64,000 bases of DNA. Source: Stygiobacter sp. RIFOXYC2_FULL_38_25 (lineage in GTDB: Bacteria > Bacteroidota > Ignavibacteria > Ignavibacteriales > Melioribacteraceae). Positions 28,242-37,759 of this stretch are shown here, in pieces; positions within the stretch are counted from its first letter, which is position 1; every line of letters begins with the position of its first letter. A program made the position numbers and the translations under genes. Where the stretch lies: positions 1,428-65,427 of the forward strand of contig MHAZ01000006.1 in NCBI GenBank assembly GCA_001803165.1, read 5' to 3'. The notes beneath the pieces were generated by a model. It was not told where the DNA came from. It did not search any database and was given only the letters and a program-made list of their open reading frames with translations.

Positions 28242-28249
28242 GTTATGTC

Positions 28250-29743
28250 CTAAATATTTTCCAAATAATCTACCATTAACCTCACTCCGTAACCTGTATC
28301 CCAATTTTTTGTGTAGTTGTTGTATTCGTGTTTAATAGCAGGACCGGCAATATCAAGATGCGCCCACGGAATTTTCTCATCAACAAAATGTTCTAAAAAC
28401 TTTCCGGCAGTAATCGCTCCGCCCCATCTTGGACCAAGATTGGAAACATCGGCAATTTCACTCTTAATCATTGTTTTATAATCATCCCAGAAAGGCATTC
28501 TCCATAAACGCTCAAAAGTTTTATTGCCGGCATCATTCAAGCGTTTAGCGAGATCATCATTCTTAGTAAACATTCCGGCGATGATTACACCAAGCGCCAC
28601 AGCTATCGCTCCGGTGAGAGTTGCAAAATCAATAATCTCATCCGGCTTTTGTTTAGATGCATAATGAAGAGCATCTGCCAAGACAATTCTTCCTTCGGCA
28701 TCTGTATCTTTCACTTCAATGGATTTACCGGAAGCCGAAACAATTACATCTCCAGGTTTGTATGCTGAACCGTTTATCATATTTTCAACGCAAGGTATAA
28801 CGCCAATAATTTCCACCGGAAGTTTTAACGCAGCCGCTGCTCTAATCGTACCAACAACACATCCGCCGCCAGCCATATCAGCTTTCATTTCCAGCATACT
28901 TTGCGTTGGTTTGATAGATAATCCGCCGCTATCGTAAGTAACACCTTTTCCTACCAATGCGATTTTCTTTCTCGATGTTTTCGGTTTGTACTCAAGCACC
29001 ATCATCAGCGGTTCATGATTGCTCGCACCGCCGACAGCAAGGATTGCGTTCATCTTTCTCTTTTGCAATTCTTTTTTGTTCATCACTGTAACTTTAACAC
29101 CAAGTTTGGTTAGCTCGGATTTAGTGCGTTTAGCGAATTCTTGCGGAGTTAATGTGATTGCCGGTTCATTTACGAGATCGCGCGTGAAGTGAACAGCCGA
29201 CATAATTTGGTTTGTCTTTTCAATCACTTTACTTACAAGTGATTTATTGGAATAGTGCAATACAAACTGCAAATTCTTTTTTGGGTTCTTCTCGGATTTG
29301 TACTTATCAAAAGTGTAATTGCCGAGATGAATCCCCTCTACGATTGTCTGGATTAAGTATTCATCACTAATGAAATGCCCCGGGAAGTGGCTGAATGCCG
29401 GAACAACAACATGAACTGTTTTGATTTGTTTTGATTTAAGTGTTGGAAGCAATCCGGCAAAATAATCGCGGAAAAAGTCGGACGAGAAATCCTTATCCAC
29501 TTTGGCTTTCTTCAGAAATATTACCGAAGGCTCTCCGAAAGACGAGTAGTAAGTTAACGAGTTATTCTTCTTATCAAGAAAACTTTTTTTCTGAATAAAG
29601 TTTTGCGGGAAGCTAAACGATGCAAAAAAATCATCAACTAATTTTTCTAAGTTCTCCCCCTCAATAAAAAACTTAACCAGACCGGCTTCATCACCAAATT
29701 TCAGTTTATCGCTTTCAGCTTTGATGCTAAGATTGAAATGCAT
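28250..29743 (-). CDS. pepA: Leucyl aminopeptidase (M17)
   Basis: Cytosolic M17 aminopeptidase of 497 residues. The catalytic C-terminal domain has VGKGVTYDSGGLSIKP (metal and catalytic Lys), MKADMAGGG and DTDAEGRIVLADAL (the NTDAEGR signature with D for N), carrying the two-metal site. The N-terminal macro-like domain is present. Starts 8 nt downstream of nrnA and is probably cotranscribed with it. Confidence 0.94.
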   Translation of the reverse strand: MHFNLSIKAESDKLKFGDEAGLVKFFIEGENLEKLVDDFFASFSFPQNFIQKKSFLDKKNNSLTYYSSFGEPSVIFLKKAKVDKDFSSDFFRDYFAGLLPTLKSKQIKTVHVVVPAFSHFPGHFISDEYLIQTIVEGIHLGNYTFDKYKSEKNPKKNLQFVLHYSNKSLVSKVIEKTNQIMSAVHFTRDLVNEPAITLTPQEFAKRTKSELTKLGVKVTVMNKKELQKRKMNAILAVGGASNHEPLMMVLEYKPKTSRKKIALVGKGVTYDSGGLSIKPTQSMLEMKADMAGGGCVVGTIRAAAALKLPVEIIGVIPCVENMINGSAYKPGDVIVSASGKSIEVKDTDAEGRIVLADALHYASKQKPDEIIDFATLTGAIAVALGVIIAGMFTKNDDLAKRLNDAGNKTFERLWRMPFWDDYKTMIKSEIADVSNLGPRWGGAITAGKFLEHFVDEKIPWAHLDIAGPAIKHEYNNYTKNWDTGYGVRLMVDYLENI

Positions 29744-29751
29744 TCTATCTC

Positions 29752-30738
29752 CTAATTATTCAAATATTTTTGTGTTGTAGTAATAACTTTTTCTTTGATG
29801 GAATCAATTGTAACGTTGAAGAGTCTTGAGCCTGAAGCGTTTCGGTGTCCGCCGCCGTTAAACTCAGCCGCCAGTTTGTTAACCGCAATTTCACCTTTTG
29901 AACGGAAACTAATTTTTATTCCATCCTTCAACTCATAAAACAAAATTCCAATTTCAACTCCGGCAATTGTCAAACAATAATTCACAAAACCATCAACATC
30001 TGCTTCGCTGGTTTCATTTCTTTCCAACATTTCTTTTGTAACAATCATATAGGCTATTTGTTTTGTTGAATCCAACTGCATAGTACTCAATGCTTCGCCC
30101 AAAAGTTTTACTCTACCAAAATTAAATTGGTTATAAACTTTATCATAAACTTCCGGCGGATTAATCCCGTAAGAAATTAATTCAGCAATCATCTGGTGTA
30201 CTTCCGGCGTTGTTCTTTCAAACCGGAAGGATCCGGTGTCAGTCATTATTGCAACATAAAGTTGATTAGCGATAAAGCTATCCAACTCCGCAATTTTTGT
30301 CTCTTTGATAAAACGGAATAGTATTTCCCCGGTTGCAGAGTATTCTGTACCTCCAACAATCAAATCAAAAATATCTTCCGGGTCCTGGTGATGATCAATG
30401 CAAACTTTTAATCCTTTGAATGAACGAAGACCTGATTCCATTTTTACAACGCGTCCGGCATTATTCAAATCCAGAATTACACAAACATCAACTTGCGCAA
30501 AGAGTTCCGAATGTTTTTCAGCATCAAACTTCTCAATAATTTTTTCTTCATCCATGAATTCTAAGTTGTAAGGCGTAGCGCTATGATTTACAACTCTAAC
30601 TTGCTTGCCAAGTTTTTTCAATATCGAGTAGAATGCTAATTCAGAGCCAAGCGCATCCGGGTCCGGATTAACGTGAGTCATCAAAAGGAAAGAGTTATTT
30701 GCTTCAATTATTTTTTTAAGTTCGGTAAAAGCATTCAT
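29752..30738 (-). CDS. nrnA: DHH-family nanoRNase / pAp phosphatase
   Basis: DHH/DHHA1 phosphoesterase of 328 residues. The metal motifs are THVNPDPDALGS (N-terminal), VILDLNNAGR, and CIDHHQDPE with the DHH triad; the C-terminal DHHA1 domain ends in GGGHRNASGSRL. Degrades 2-5 nt RNA and dephosphorylates pAp in related enzymes. First gene of nrnA-pepA. Confidence 0.9.
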   Translation of the reverse strand: MNAFTELKKIIEANNSFLLMTHVNPDPDALGSELAFYSILKKLGKQVRVVNHSATPYNLEFMDEEKIIEKFDAEKHSELFAQVDVCVILDLNNAGRVVKMESGLRSFKGLKVCIDHHQDPEDIFDLIVGGTEYSATGEILFRFIKETKIAELDSFIANQLYVAIMTDTGSFRFERTTPEVHQMIAELISYGINPPEVYDKVYNQFNFGRVKLLGEALSTMQLDSTKQIAYMIVTKEMLERNETSEADVDGFVNYCLTIAGVEIGILFYELKDGIKISFRSKGEIAVNKLAAEFNGGGHRNASGSRLFNVTIDSIKEKVITTTQKYLNN

Positions 30739-30765
30739 TAACTAACCAGTTTGTTTATAAATAGA

Positions 30766-30789
30766 TGAGGCGAAGAAAACTTCGCCTCA
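30766..30789. terminator. Hairpin between korB and nrnA
   Basis: TGAGGCGAAG-aaaa-CTTCGCCTCA is a perfect 10-bp stem downstream of korB. The T-run on the minus strand is poor (TCTATTTAT), so termination efficiency is uncertain. Confidence 0.65.
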
Positions 30790-30826
30790 AAAATGATAAC
30801 CACATTCATAAAATCAAAATGCGGAA

Positions 30827-31864
30827 TTAATTTACTTCCCAGGTGCCGGATTTGAACATCAGTTTCTCGTAGGTTCCTTCACCCTTTTTCGCCTTTACAT
30901 CTTCAATTTGCTTTACATAATCAATGTCATACGTCTCTTTATTAAACTGACGGAAAACTCCAATCGGAGTTGGGAATCCAGGTAAATCAGTGAACCGGGC
31001 GAGCAGGAATACACGTGTTGGATTTTCATCAAACTCATCGTGAATCCAGCAATCGTTAATTGAATGAACACCATCGTTCAAATCAATAATTACCGGATTC
31101 AATCCATCAAGCTTAATTCCCTTTTCTTTATTTGCACCAAACACAAGCGGTTTGCCATGCTCTAAGAAAATCACATTATCCGGTTTCGTTTCTTTTTCAG
31201 TTAATGGAAAGAAAGCTCCATCATTGAAAATTGGACAGTTCTGATAAACTTCGATAAATGCAAGTCCTTTATGTTTCGAAGCGCGACTAATCATGTCTTG
31301 CAAATGTTTTGGATCGCGGTCTAAAGATCTTGCAACAAAAGAAGCACCGGAACCGGTAGCAACTTTAATTGGGTTAAATGGCCAATCAACTGTTCCGTAA
31401 GGAGAAGATTTGGTCATTTTACCTTTTTCAGATGTTGGCGAATACTGACCTTTTGTTAATCCGTAAATTCTGTTGTTGAACATTACAATCTTGAGATTGA
31501 TATTTTTCCGGCAAGCATGAATGAAATGATTTCCACCGATGCTCATCATATCGCCGTCGCCGGTAGCAACCCAAACTTGTAATTTTGGATTAGCAAGTTT
31601 AACTCCGGTTGCAATTGCAGCAGCTCTTCCATGAATTGTATGGAAGCCGTAAGTATTCATGTAGTAAGGGAAACGGCTTGAGCAGCCAATGCCGGAAATC
31701 CAAACTATGTTTTCTTTCTTCTCGCCAAAATCCGGAGAAGTTTTTTGTACTTGAGCGAGAATAGAATAATCTCCGCAGCCCGGACACCATTTTACATCCA
31801 AGCCGGATGAAAAATCCTTAGTAGTATATTTTACTTCTTGCACTTGATCTATTTTATTTTCCAT
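30827..31864 (-). CDS. korB: 2-oxoacid:ferredoxin oxidoreductase, beta subunit
   Basis: TPP-binding beta subunit of about 345 residues: WCPGCGDYSIL near the N-terminus, GIGCSSRFPYYMNTYGFHTIHGRA, and the TPP motif ATGDGDMMSIGGNHFIHACRKN. With KorA it forms the two-subunit 2-oxoglutarate:ferredoxin oxidoreductase type used in ferredoxin-linked TCA cycles; other 2-oxoacids cannot be excluded. The ATG at 31864 is preferred to a TTG at 31876 because a perfect GGAGG lies between them. It overlaps the end of korA by 11 bp. Confidence 0.9.
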   Translation of the reverse strand: MENKIDQVQEVKYTTKDFSSGLDVKWCPGCGDYSILAQVQKTSPDFGEKKENIVWISGIGCSSRFPYYMNTYGFHTIHGRAAAIATGVKLANPKLQVWVATGDGDMMSIGGNHFIHACRKNINLKIVMFNNRIYGLTKGQYSPTSEKGKMTKSSPYGTVDWPFNPIKVATGSGASFVARSLDRDPKHLQDMISRASKHKGLAFIEVYQNCPIFNDGAFFPLTEKETKPDNVIFLEHGKPLVFGANKEKGIKLDGLNPVIIDLNDGVHSINDCWIHDEFDENPTRVFLLARFTDLPGFPTPIGVFRQFNKETYDIDYVKQIEDVKAKKGEGTYEKLMFKSGTWEVN

Positions 31865-33695
31865 TGTTGCCTCCAAACACCTCAGTAATTTTCTTTTCGA
31901 TTTCAGAAATCTTAAATGCTTGTCCTTGCATCTTGTTCAATTGAATCACGTCTTTCATAAACTTGTTACGAAGCAATAATGAAAGCTGACCTAAGTTCAT
32001 TTCCGGAACAAGTACTTTTTTGAACTTGCCTAAAATTTCGCCAAGGTTTTTGGGGAAAGGATTGATATAACGTAAGTGAACGTGAGAAACATTAAGACCT
32101 TCTTTACGAACATTCTTCAAAGCTTCTTTTATTACACCGTATGTGCTTCCCCAGCTTACAACAAGTAATTCACCTTCAGAATCACCATCAACAACGAGTT
32201 CCGGAATTGTTCCGGCTACTTTTTCAACTTTGTTTTGTCTGTGGTGAGTCATGATTTCATGATTCTCTGCTTCGTAGCTAATGTTGCCGTAAACATCTTT
32301 CTTTTCCAATCCACCAATTCTATGTTCCAATCCGGGTGTTCCGGGAATAGCCCAAGGGCGAACAAGATTTTCATCACGCATATAAGGATGAAATCCTTCC
32401 GGATCAGTTCTGAATTTTACATCTATTTCCGGAAGCTCTTCCAGTTTTGGAATTCTCAAAGGCTCTGAACCGAATGCTAAGTAACCATCAGATAAAAGAA
32501 TTACCGGAACCATAAATTTTAATGCGATGCGAGCAGCTTCAACCGCCATAAAGAAACAGTCAGCCGGACTTTGAGCTGCAAGAACTACAACCGGAGCTTC
32601 ACCATGTCTTCCATACATTGCTTGCAGTAAATCTGATTGCTCGGTTTTTGTTGGTAATCCGGTACTTGGACCGCCACGCTGAACATCAACAATAACAAGC
32701 GGAAGTTCGGTCATAACTCCTAATCCAATTGCTTCTGCTTTTAGAGATAGACCTGGACCAGATGTGGTTGTTAAAGCAAGATTGCCGGCGAACGCAGCAC
32801 CAATTGCAGATGCAACACCGGAAATTTCATCTTCAGCTTGAAATGTAACAACACCGTAATCTTTGTATTTGCTAAGTTCTTGTAAAATTTCGGATGCCGG
32901 TGTGATAGGATATGAACCAAGGAAAAGTTTTAAACCACTTCTCAATGATGCAGTAACAAAACCAAGAGCAGCTGCTTCGTTACCGGATACATTTCTATAT
33001 ATACCTTTTGGAAGTTTAGCCGGTTTAACATCATAACGCGTTGTAAATATTTCAGTGATTTCACCGTAGTTATATCCCGCGTTTAATACTCGCTGATTCG
33101 CCTCAAGAACTTCCGGCTTCTTACTAAATTTTGATTCAAGCCATTTTTGAGTAATCTCAATTGGTCTGTTATACATCCAGTATAGCAACCCTAACGCGTA
33201 AAAGTTTTTGCACTTCTCTTTTTCTTTTATCGAAAGAGAAAGATCTTCCAGCGCAGACATTGTAAGCTTTGTAAGTTCTATAGGAATTACGTTGAACTTA
33301 GATAGCGAACCATCTTCCAAAGGATTGGAATCATACTTTGCAAGCTTTAGGTTTTTTATATCAAAAGCATTTGTATTGACAATGATCGTAGCATTCTGTG
33401 CTAAATCTTTTACATTCACTTTTAACGCTGCTGGATTCATTGCAACTAAAACGTCTGGAGAATCTCCCGGAGTTTGAATATCGCTGCTGCTAAAGTGAAG
33501 TTGGTAACCGCTTACACCCGAAAGTGAACCGGCGGGTGCACGGATTTCTGCCGGGAAATCGGGAACTGTACTTAAATCATTTCCCATTTTTGCAGTTGTA
33601 TCGGTAAACTGAGAACCGGTCAACTGCATTCCGTCGCCGGAGTCTCCGGCGAAACGGATTGTTACATCATCAACTACTTGAACTTTTTTTGCCAT
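31854..33695 (-). CDS. korA: 2-oxoacid:ferredoxin oxidoreductase, alpha/gamma fusion subunit
   Basis: Subunit of 613 residues with the gamma domain fused at the N-terminus (IRFAGDSGDGMQLTGSQFTD, about 10-190) and the alpha pyrimidine-binding domain after it (GNEAAALGFVTASL, PITPASEILQEL, TTTSGPGLSLKAEAIG). This architecture is the KorA type found in Bacteroidota and Chlorobi. Oxidative decarboxylation of 2-oxoglutarate to succinyl-CoA (or the reverse) with ferredoxin. First of the korAB pair. Confidence 0.92.
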   Translation of the reverse strand: MAKKVQVVDDVTIRFAGDSGDGMQLTGSQFTDTTAKMGNDLSTVPDFPAEIRAPAGSLSGVSGYQLHFSSSDIQTPGDSPDVLVAMNPAALKVNVKDLAQNATIIVNTNAFDIKNLKLAKYDSNPLEDGSLSKFNVIPIELTKLTMSALEDLSLSIKEKEKCKNFYALGLLYWMYNRPIEITQKWLESKFSKKPEVLEANQRVLNAGYNYGEITEIFTTRYDVKPAKLPKGIYRNVSGNEAAALGFVTASLRSGLKLFLGSYPITPASEILQELSKYKDYGVVTFQAEDEISGVASAIGAAFAGNLALTTTSGPGLSLKAEAIGLGVMTELPLVIVDVQRGGPSTGLPTKTEQSDLLQAMYGRHGEAPVVVLAAQSPADCFFMAVEAARIALKFMVPVILLSDGYLAFGSEPLRIPKLEELPEIDVKFRTDPEGFHPYMRDENLVRPWAIPGTPGLEHRIGGLEKKDVYGNISYEAENHEIMTHHRQNKVEKVAGTIPELVVDGDSEGELLVVSWGSTYGVIKEALKNVRKEGLNVSHVHLRYINPFPKNLGEILGKFKKVLVPEMNLGQLSLLLRNKFMKDVIQLNKMQGQAFKISEIEKKITEVFGGNNGK

Positions 33696-33822
33696 AATTA
33701 TTTCTCTTTATTAACCTTTAGATTTTCTATTAGTGCCGATAAAAATAATGAATTGAGACATATTAACCGAATCGAATTCGAAAGGTTTTTGTATGTTTTT
33801 TGATTAATTGCCAATGTATTAA

Positions 33823-35463
33823 CTACTTTCTCCAGCCTTGCACTATTGGGAATCTTCTTCCGTAGCCAAAAGCTTTTGTTGAAACGCGCAAAACCGGGGC
33901 TGTTTGTTTACGTTTGAACTCATTCAAATCCACTAATCGTAAAACCTTTTTTACGATGCTTTCGTTCCCAATTTTCTTAGAAATCTCATCAAACTCTTTC
34001 TGCTCTTCCAAATACATTTTCAAAATTGTATCAAGCAAGTCGTACGGAGGAAGCGAATCTTGATCTGTTTGATTTGGTCGCAGTTCTGCAGAAGGGGCTT
34101 TCTTAATGATTTCATGCGGAATAATTTCTTTATTCTTATTGATGTGATTAGCTAACTGGTAAATCTGTGTTTTGTAAACATCGCCAATTACTGCGAGCGC
34201 GCCGCACATATCTCCGTAAAGTGTTGCATAGCCGGTAGCAATTTCAGATTTGTTCCCGGTTGTGCAAAGCAAATAACCATGTTTGTTACTCATCGCCATC
34301 AAATAAAGTCCACGAACTCGAGATTGTAAATTTTCTTCCGTTACATCTTCTCCCTTTCCATGGAAAGCGTCTTTCAACAGTTCGAGAGTCTTATCAACTA
34401 CTTCTTGAATTGAAATTGTATCTGATGAGATGCCGAGATTTGCAATCAGTTTCTCGGAATCGCTTATACTACCATCGCTTGAATATTGAGATGGCATCAT
34501 AACAACGTGAACGTTTTCACTGCCAAAAGCTTTTACCGCTAGATAAGCTACAATAGCGGAATCAATTCCCCCGCTTAAACCAATTAACGCTTTTTTGAAT
34601 CCGGTTTTGCGGGCGTAATCTTTCAATCCAAGAACTAAAGCCTCTGTGACCTCTTCAGCTAAACTTCCTTCAATTTCTTTTACTGGCTCGTACTCTTTGT
34701 CAGTATCAAAAACAAAATAATCTTCATCAAACTTTTTACCGATTAAGCACAACTTGCCGGTTTTGTCAAAACACATACTCGCGCCGTCAAAAATTAATTC
34801 CGTCTGAGCGCCAACGCAGCAAGCATAAACAAGAGGAAGTTTATCATCACTTGTTAGCTTAGAAAGCATAGCTAACCTTTCTAACCGTTTGCCGTAAGCA
34901 TACGGGCTGGCGGAAATGTTTATCAAAACAGTTGCGCCGCCATCAAATAATTTCTTTATAGGATCAACCGAATAACGAAGATGCTTCCAGTAATCCACAT
35001 CGTTCCAAATATCTTCACAAATGGAAATACCAAGCTTCTCACCTTTAAATTCGAAAACGGAAATTTCTTTTGCAGATTCAAAATATCTTACTTCATCAAA
35101 CACATCATAATTGGGTATCAAAGTTTTGTGCTGAACAAACTGAATCTTCCCATCAAAACAAAGTATAGCGGAATTGTAAACATTCGTTCCGATATTGTCT
35201 TCAAATGTTTCTGTGATTGAGCCGAAGATTAAGCCAACTTCTCCGGTAACAGCAGCTATTTCTTCAGCGGCTTTTCGAACAGCATCCCGAAACTCTTTTT
35301 TCTCTACTAAATCAAGCGGAGGATATCCGCATAGGAATAACTCGGGGAAGACTATTAAATCAGCTTTATCTTTTTCGGCAAGTTTATATCCGGCAAGAAT
35401 TTTTCCTTTATTCCCTTTTAAGTCGCCTATAATTGGGTTGGACTGACATACGGCAATTTTCAT
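33823..35463 (-). CDS. nadE: Glutamine-dependent NAD+ synthetase
   Basis: Two-domain enzyme of 546 residues. The N-terminal nitrilase-type glutaminase has the triad Glu41 (VFPELFL), Lys113 (HKTLIPNYD) and Cys149 (ISICEDIW). The C-terminal synthetase has the PP-loop SGGIDS (297-302). Makes NAD from NaAD using glutamine nitrogen. The ATG at 35463 is preferred over TTG codons just upstream. A possible TTTG (-33) and TAACTTTC (-7-like) pair with 19-bp spacing lies upstream. Single gene on this strand. Confidence 0.95.
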   Translation of the reverse strand: MKIAVCQSNPIIGDLKGNKGKILAGYKLAEKDKADLIVFPELFLCGYPPLDLVEKKEFRDAVRKAAEEIAAVTGEVGLIFGSITETFEDNIGTNVYNSAILCFDGKIQFVQHKTLIPNYDVFDEVRYFESAKEISVFEFKGEKLGISICEDIWNDVDYWKHLRYSVDPIKKLFDGGATVLINISASPYAYGKRLERLAMLSKLTSDDKLPLVYACCVGAQTELIFDGASMCFDKTGKLCLIGKKFDEDYFVFDTDKEYEPVKEIEGSLAEEVTEALVLGLKDYARKTGFKKALIGLSGGIDSAIVAYLAVKAFGSENVHVVMMPSQYSSDGSISDSEKLIANLGISSDTISIQEVVDKTLELLKDAFHGKGEDVTEENLQSRVRGLYLMAMSNKHGYLLCTTGNKSEIATGYATLYGDMCGALAVIGDVYKTQIYQLANHINKNKEIIPHEIIKKAPSAELRPNQTDQDSLPPYDLLDTILKMYLEEQKEFDEISKKIGNESIVKKVLRLVDLNEFKRKQTAPVLRVSTKAFGYGRRFPIVQGWRK

Positions 35464-35595
35464 CAACAATACGTTTAATTATTTTAGCGAAAGTTAGTAA
35501 GAAGCATAGTATTTTCAAACGCAAAGTAAAATTGTTTTCCAAAACCTTTTCAGCATTATTACGTCTTAATAACAGAACAGCTTAAAGGTGACGTT

Positions 35596-36045
35596 ATGAG
35601 AGAGAAACTATATCGTTCAAGAAGAACAAGAGTAATTGCCGGTGTTTCCGGTGGTTTAGCACAGTATTTTAATATTGATCCGGTAATCGTGAGGATTCTA
35701 TTTGTAGTGTTAACGATTATGCATGGTATGGGTCCCGTAATATATATCATACTCTGGATTGCAGTCCCGGAAGAACCATTTGCACAAGCTTACGGAATCA
35801 ATACGGATGGTACAGTTACGCCTGAAGGCGAAGAACAAAAATCCGAAAACCTGAACATGGACAATGTTCCGCTCGAGCCAAAGAAAACCGGTTCCGGAAG
35901 AATAATTGCCGGTTCAATTTTAATTTTAATTGGTGCAATCTTTTTCTTTGATAGATTTATTCCTTCGTTTGATTTCGGCGATATCATCCCGTTTATTTTC
36001 ATTATTGCCGGCGCTGCATTGTTATTGAACTCGGTTAAAAAGTGA
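35596..36045 (+). CDS. PspC-domain membrane protein
   Basis: Protein of 149 residues: PspC domain at the N-terminus (KLYRSRRTRVIAGVSGGLAQ followed by a membrane helix ending IILWIAVPEEP), a charged linker, and two C-terminal hydrophobic segments of the LiaI/DUF5668 type (IIAGSILILIGAIFFFDRF, PFIFIIAGAALLLNS). Envelope-stress protein by family. Followed immediately by a LiaF-like protein, as in envelope-stress modules. Confidence 0.88.
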   Translation: MREKLYRSRRTRVIAGVSGGLAQYFNIDPVIVRILFVVLTIMHGMGPVIYIILWIAVPEEPFAQAYGINTDGTVTPEGEEQKSENLNMDNVPLEPKKTGSGRIIAGSILILIGAIFFFDRFIPSFDFGDIIPFIFIIAGAALLLNSVKK

Positions 36046-36053
36046 GGCACGAA

Positions 36054-36953
36054 ATGAAAAGCGGACAAATGTTTTGGGGATTTTTTCTTCTAACTCTTGG
36101 CGCGTTATTCTTATTAGTTAAGTACGATGTGATTGTTAGTTCATTCGAATTTGTTTGGGATTTATGGCCACTCATCTTTGTATTCTGGGGCGCGATGGTA
36201 ATTTTCAAACAATCTATTGCAAGACCAATTATCAATGGATTCTTTGGAATTTTTCTCGCTGTACTCATATTCGGTTTTCTAAACAACCTTTTCGGAGGAT
36301 TCAATTTCGAATTTGATGAGTCCGATACTTACGCCGAATCATACAGCCAAGATTACGACCCGACAATTAAGATTGCCAACTTGCAGATTGATGCCGGTGC
36401 CGGCTTGTTTTCAATTTCCGATACGACTTCAAATTTAGTTGATGCCAAAGCTCGCGGAATTCTTGGCGAATATGATTTCAGCTGCGATGAAACGGATTCA
36501 ATAGCTAACATCTATTTCCACATGCATACTAAGAATTTTAATTTCTTTAAGAACAAACTGCGTAACCAATTGAACATCAGATTAAATCCGAAGGTAGCTT
36601 GGGATTTTGATATCAACCTTGGCGCGTCAAAGTCTAAATTCGATCTCTCTAAATTCGATGTCCGCAATCTAAGTTTGGAAACCGGTGCAACAAGTACTTA
36701 CATTAAATTTGGGGATAAGAGTGATGATACTAATGTTGATATTCAGATGGGAGCGGCAAGTTTAACATTGGAAATTCCGAAAGGCGTAGGCTGCGAGATT
36801 GATTCCGACATGGCATTGATTGCAAAACACTTTGATGGTTTCAGTAAGAAAGGTGACGGATATTACGTTACAGATAATTTCGAAACGAGCAAAAAGAAAA
36901 TAAAAATTAATGTTGAGGGTGGTGTTTCTTCGTTTAATATCTACCGTTACTAA
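36054..36953 (+). CDS. LiaF-like membrane protein
   Basis: Protein of about 299 residues with four N-terminal hydrophobic segments (WGFFLLTLGALFLLVKYDV, LWPLIFVFWGAMVIF, INGFFGIFLAVLIFGFL) and a soluble C-terminal beta-rich domain with repeated hydrophobic/acidic strands, like LiaF/toast-rack proteins. The GTG at 36042 overlaps the PspC gene stop; the ATG at 36054 with GAGG six bases upstream is the better start. Forms a two-gene unit with the PspC protein; role in sensing envelope stress is inference. Confidence 0.75.
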   Translation: MKSGQMFWGFFLLTLGALFLLVKYDVIVSSFEFVWDLWPLIFVFWGAMVIFKQSIARPIINGFFGIFLAVLIFGFLNNLFGGFNFEFDESDTYAESYSQDYDPTIKIANLQIDAGAGLFSISDTTSNLVDAKARGILGEYDFSCDETDSIANIYFHMHTKNFNFFKNKLRNQLNIRLNPKVAWDFDINLGASKSKFDLSKFDVRNLSLETGATSTYIKFGDKSDDTNVDIQMGAASLTLEIPKGVGCEIDSDMALIAKHFDGFSKKGDGYYVTDNFETSKKKIKINVEGGVSSFNIYRY

Positions 36954-36954
36954 A

Positions 36955-37305
36955 CTACTTTTTCTTTTTAGTTTTATTGGAAAGCACTTTTGGAGGAATC
37001 CAAAGGTGCTTTTTCATTTCAACACAATCATCTTTATCAAATATAATTCCTTCAGACCGAAGCAAGTCTTCCATTAATTTTGGATCGCCAAAGTGAACTT
37101 TGCCGGTTAACGCGCCAAATCTATTTACAACTCTATGACAAGGAAGATTGCTGCTGCTCGCTCCATTTAATGCCCAGCCAACTGTACGCGCAGCAGATTT
37201 AATACCGCATGATTCGGCAATCAAACCATACGTTGTAACTTTCCCTTTAGGAATTTTAGCAACGATCTTATAAACTCTATCAAAAAAATCTTGCTTCATC
37301 TTCAA
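36955..37305 (-). CDS. MGMT-family alkyltransferase domain protein
   Basis: Protein of 116 residues corresponding to the C-terminal DNA-binding/alkyl-acceptor domain of O6-methylguanine-DNA methyltransferase: KIPKGKVTTYGLIA, SAARTVGWALNG, and LPCHRVVNRFGALTGK with the acceptor cysteine at residue 56. Alkyltransferase-like (ATL) proteins of this short length usually have Trp or Ala there, so a retained Cys suggests a minimal active transferase. Basic C-terminal tail. Confidence 0.85.
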   Translation of the reverse strand: MKMKQDFFDRVYKIVAKIPKGKVTTYGLIAESCGIKSAARTVGWALNGASSSNLPCHRVVNRFGALTGKVHFGDPKLMEDLLRSEGIIFDKDDCVEMKKHLWIPPKVLSNKTKKKK

Positions 37306-37308
37306 TGC

Positions 37309-37340
37309 ATTCTCAATTCTAAATTCGCAATTCTCAATTG
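37309..37340. repeat. Degenerate AATTCTCAATT unit array
   Basis: Three imperfect units between the MGMT and YjbQ genes, the same sequence type as 3294-3343 and 43392-43425. Confidence 0.55.
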
Positions 37341-37345
37341 CTCCT

Positions 37346-37759
37346 TTATTCCCCCATAACTTTTATGATAAGTCTCTTCCTTCTCTGTCCGTCAAACTCG
37401 GCATAATAGACTTGCTGCCATGGACCAAAATCGAGCTTACCATTTGTTACCGGAATTATTACTTCGTGATGAACAAGCATACTTTTGAGATGTGCATCGC
37501 CGTTGTCTTCGCCGGTTCTGTGGTGTCTGTAATCAGCTTTGAATGGCGCAAGTTTTTCCAACCATTCATCAATATCTTGAATCAATCCGCTCTCTGCATC
37601 ATTAACATAAACTCCGGCAGTAATATGCATTGCGGAAACCAAAATCATTCCCTCTTTAATGCCGCTTTTGGTGAGCGCCTTTTCAACCTCATGAGTAATG
37701 TTAATATATTCTCTCTTCTTCGAAGTATTAAACCAAAGATATTCGGTCAAAGTTTTCAT
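37346..37759 (-). CDS. YjbQ family protein (UPF0047)
   Basis: Protein of 137 residues in the YjbQ/UPF0047 family (sometimes called secondary thiamine-phosphate synthase enzyme). Signatures: [43 protein letters not shown] and [18 protein letters not shown]. The physiological role is not settled. Its start overlaps the stop of the cNMP-binding gene by 4 nt (ATGA). Confidence 0.88.
   Translation of the reverse strand: MKTLTEYLWFNTSKKREYINITHEVEKALTKSGIKEGMILVSAMHITAGVYVNDAESGLIQDIDEWLEKLAPFKADYRHHRTGEDNGDAHLKSMLVHHEVIIPVTNGKLDFGPWQQVYYAEFDGQRRKRLIIKVMGE

Noticed and set aside
31864-31876. TTG start at 31876 for korB
   Set aside because: The GGAGG ribosome binding site lies downstream of it and directly before the ATG at 31864.
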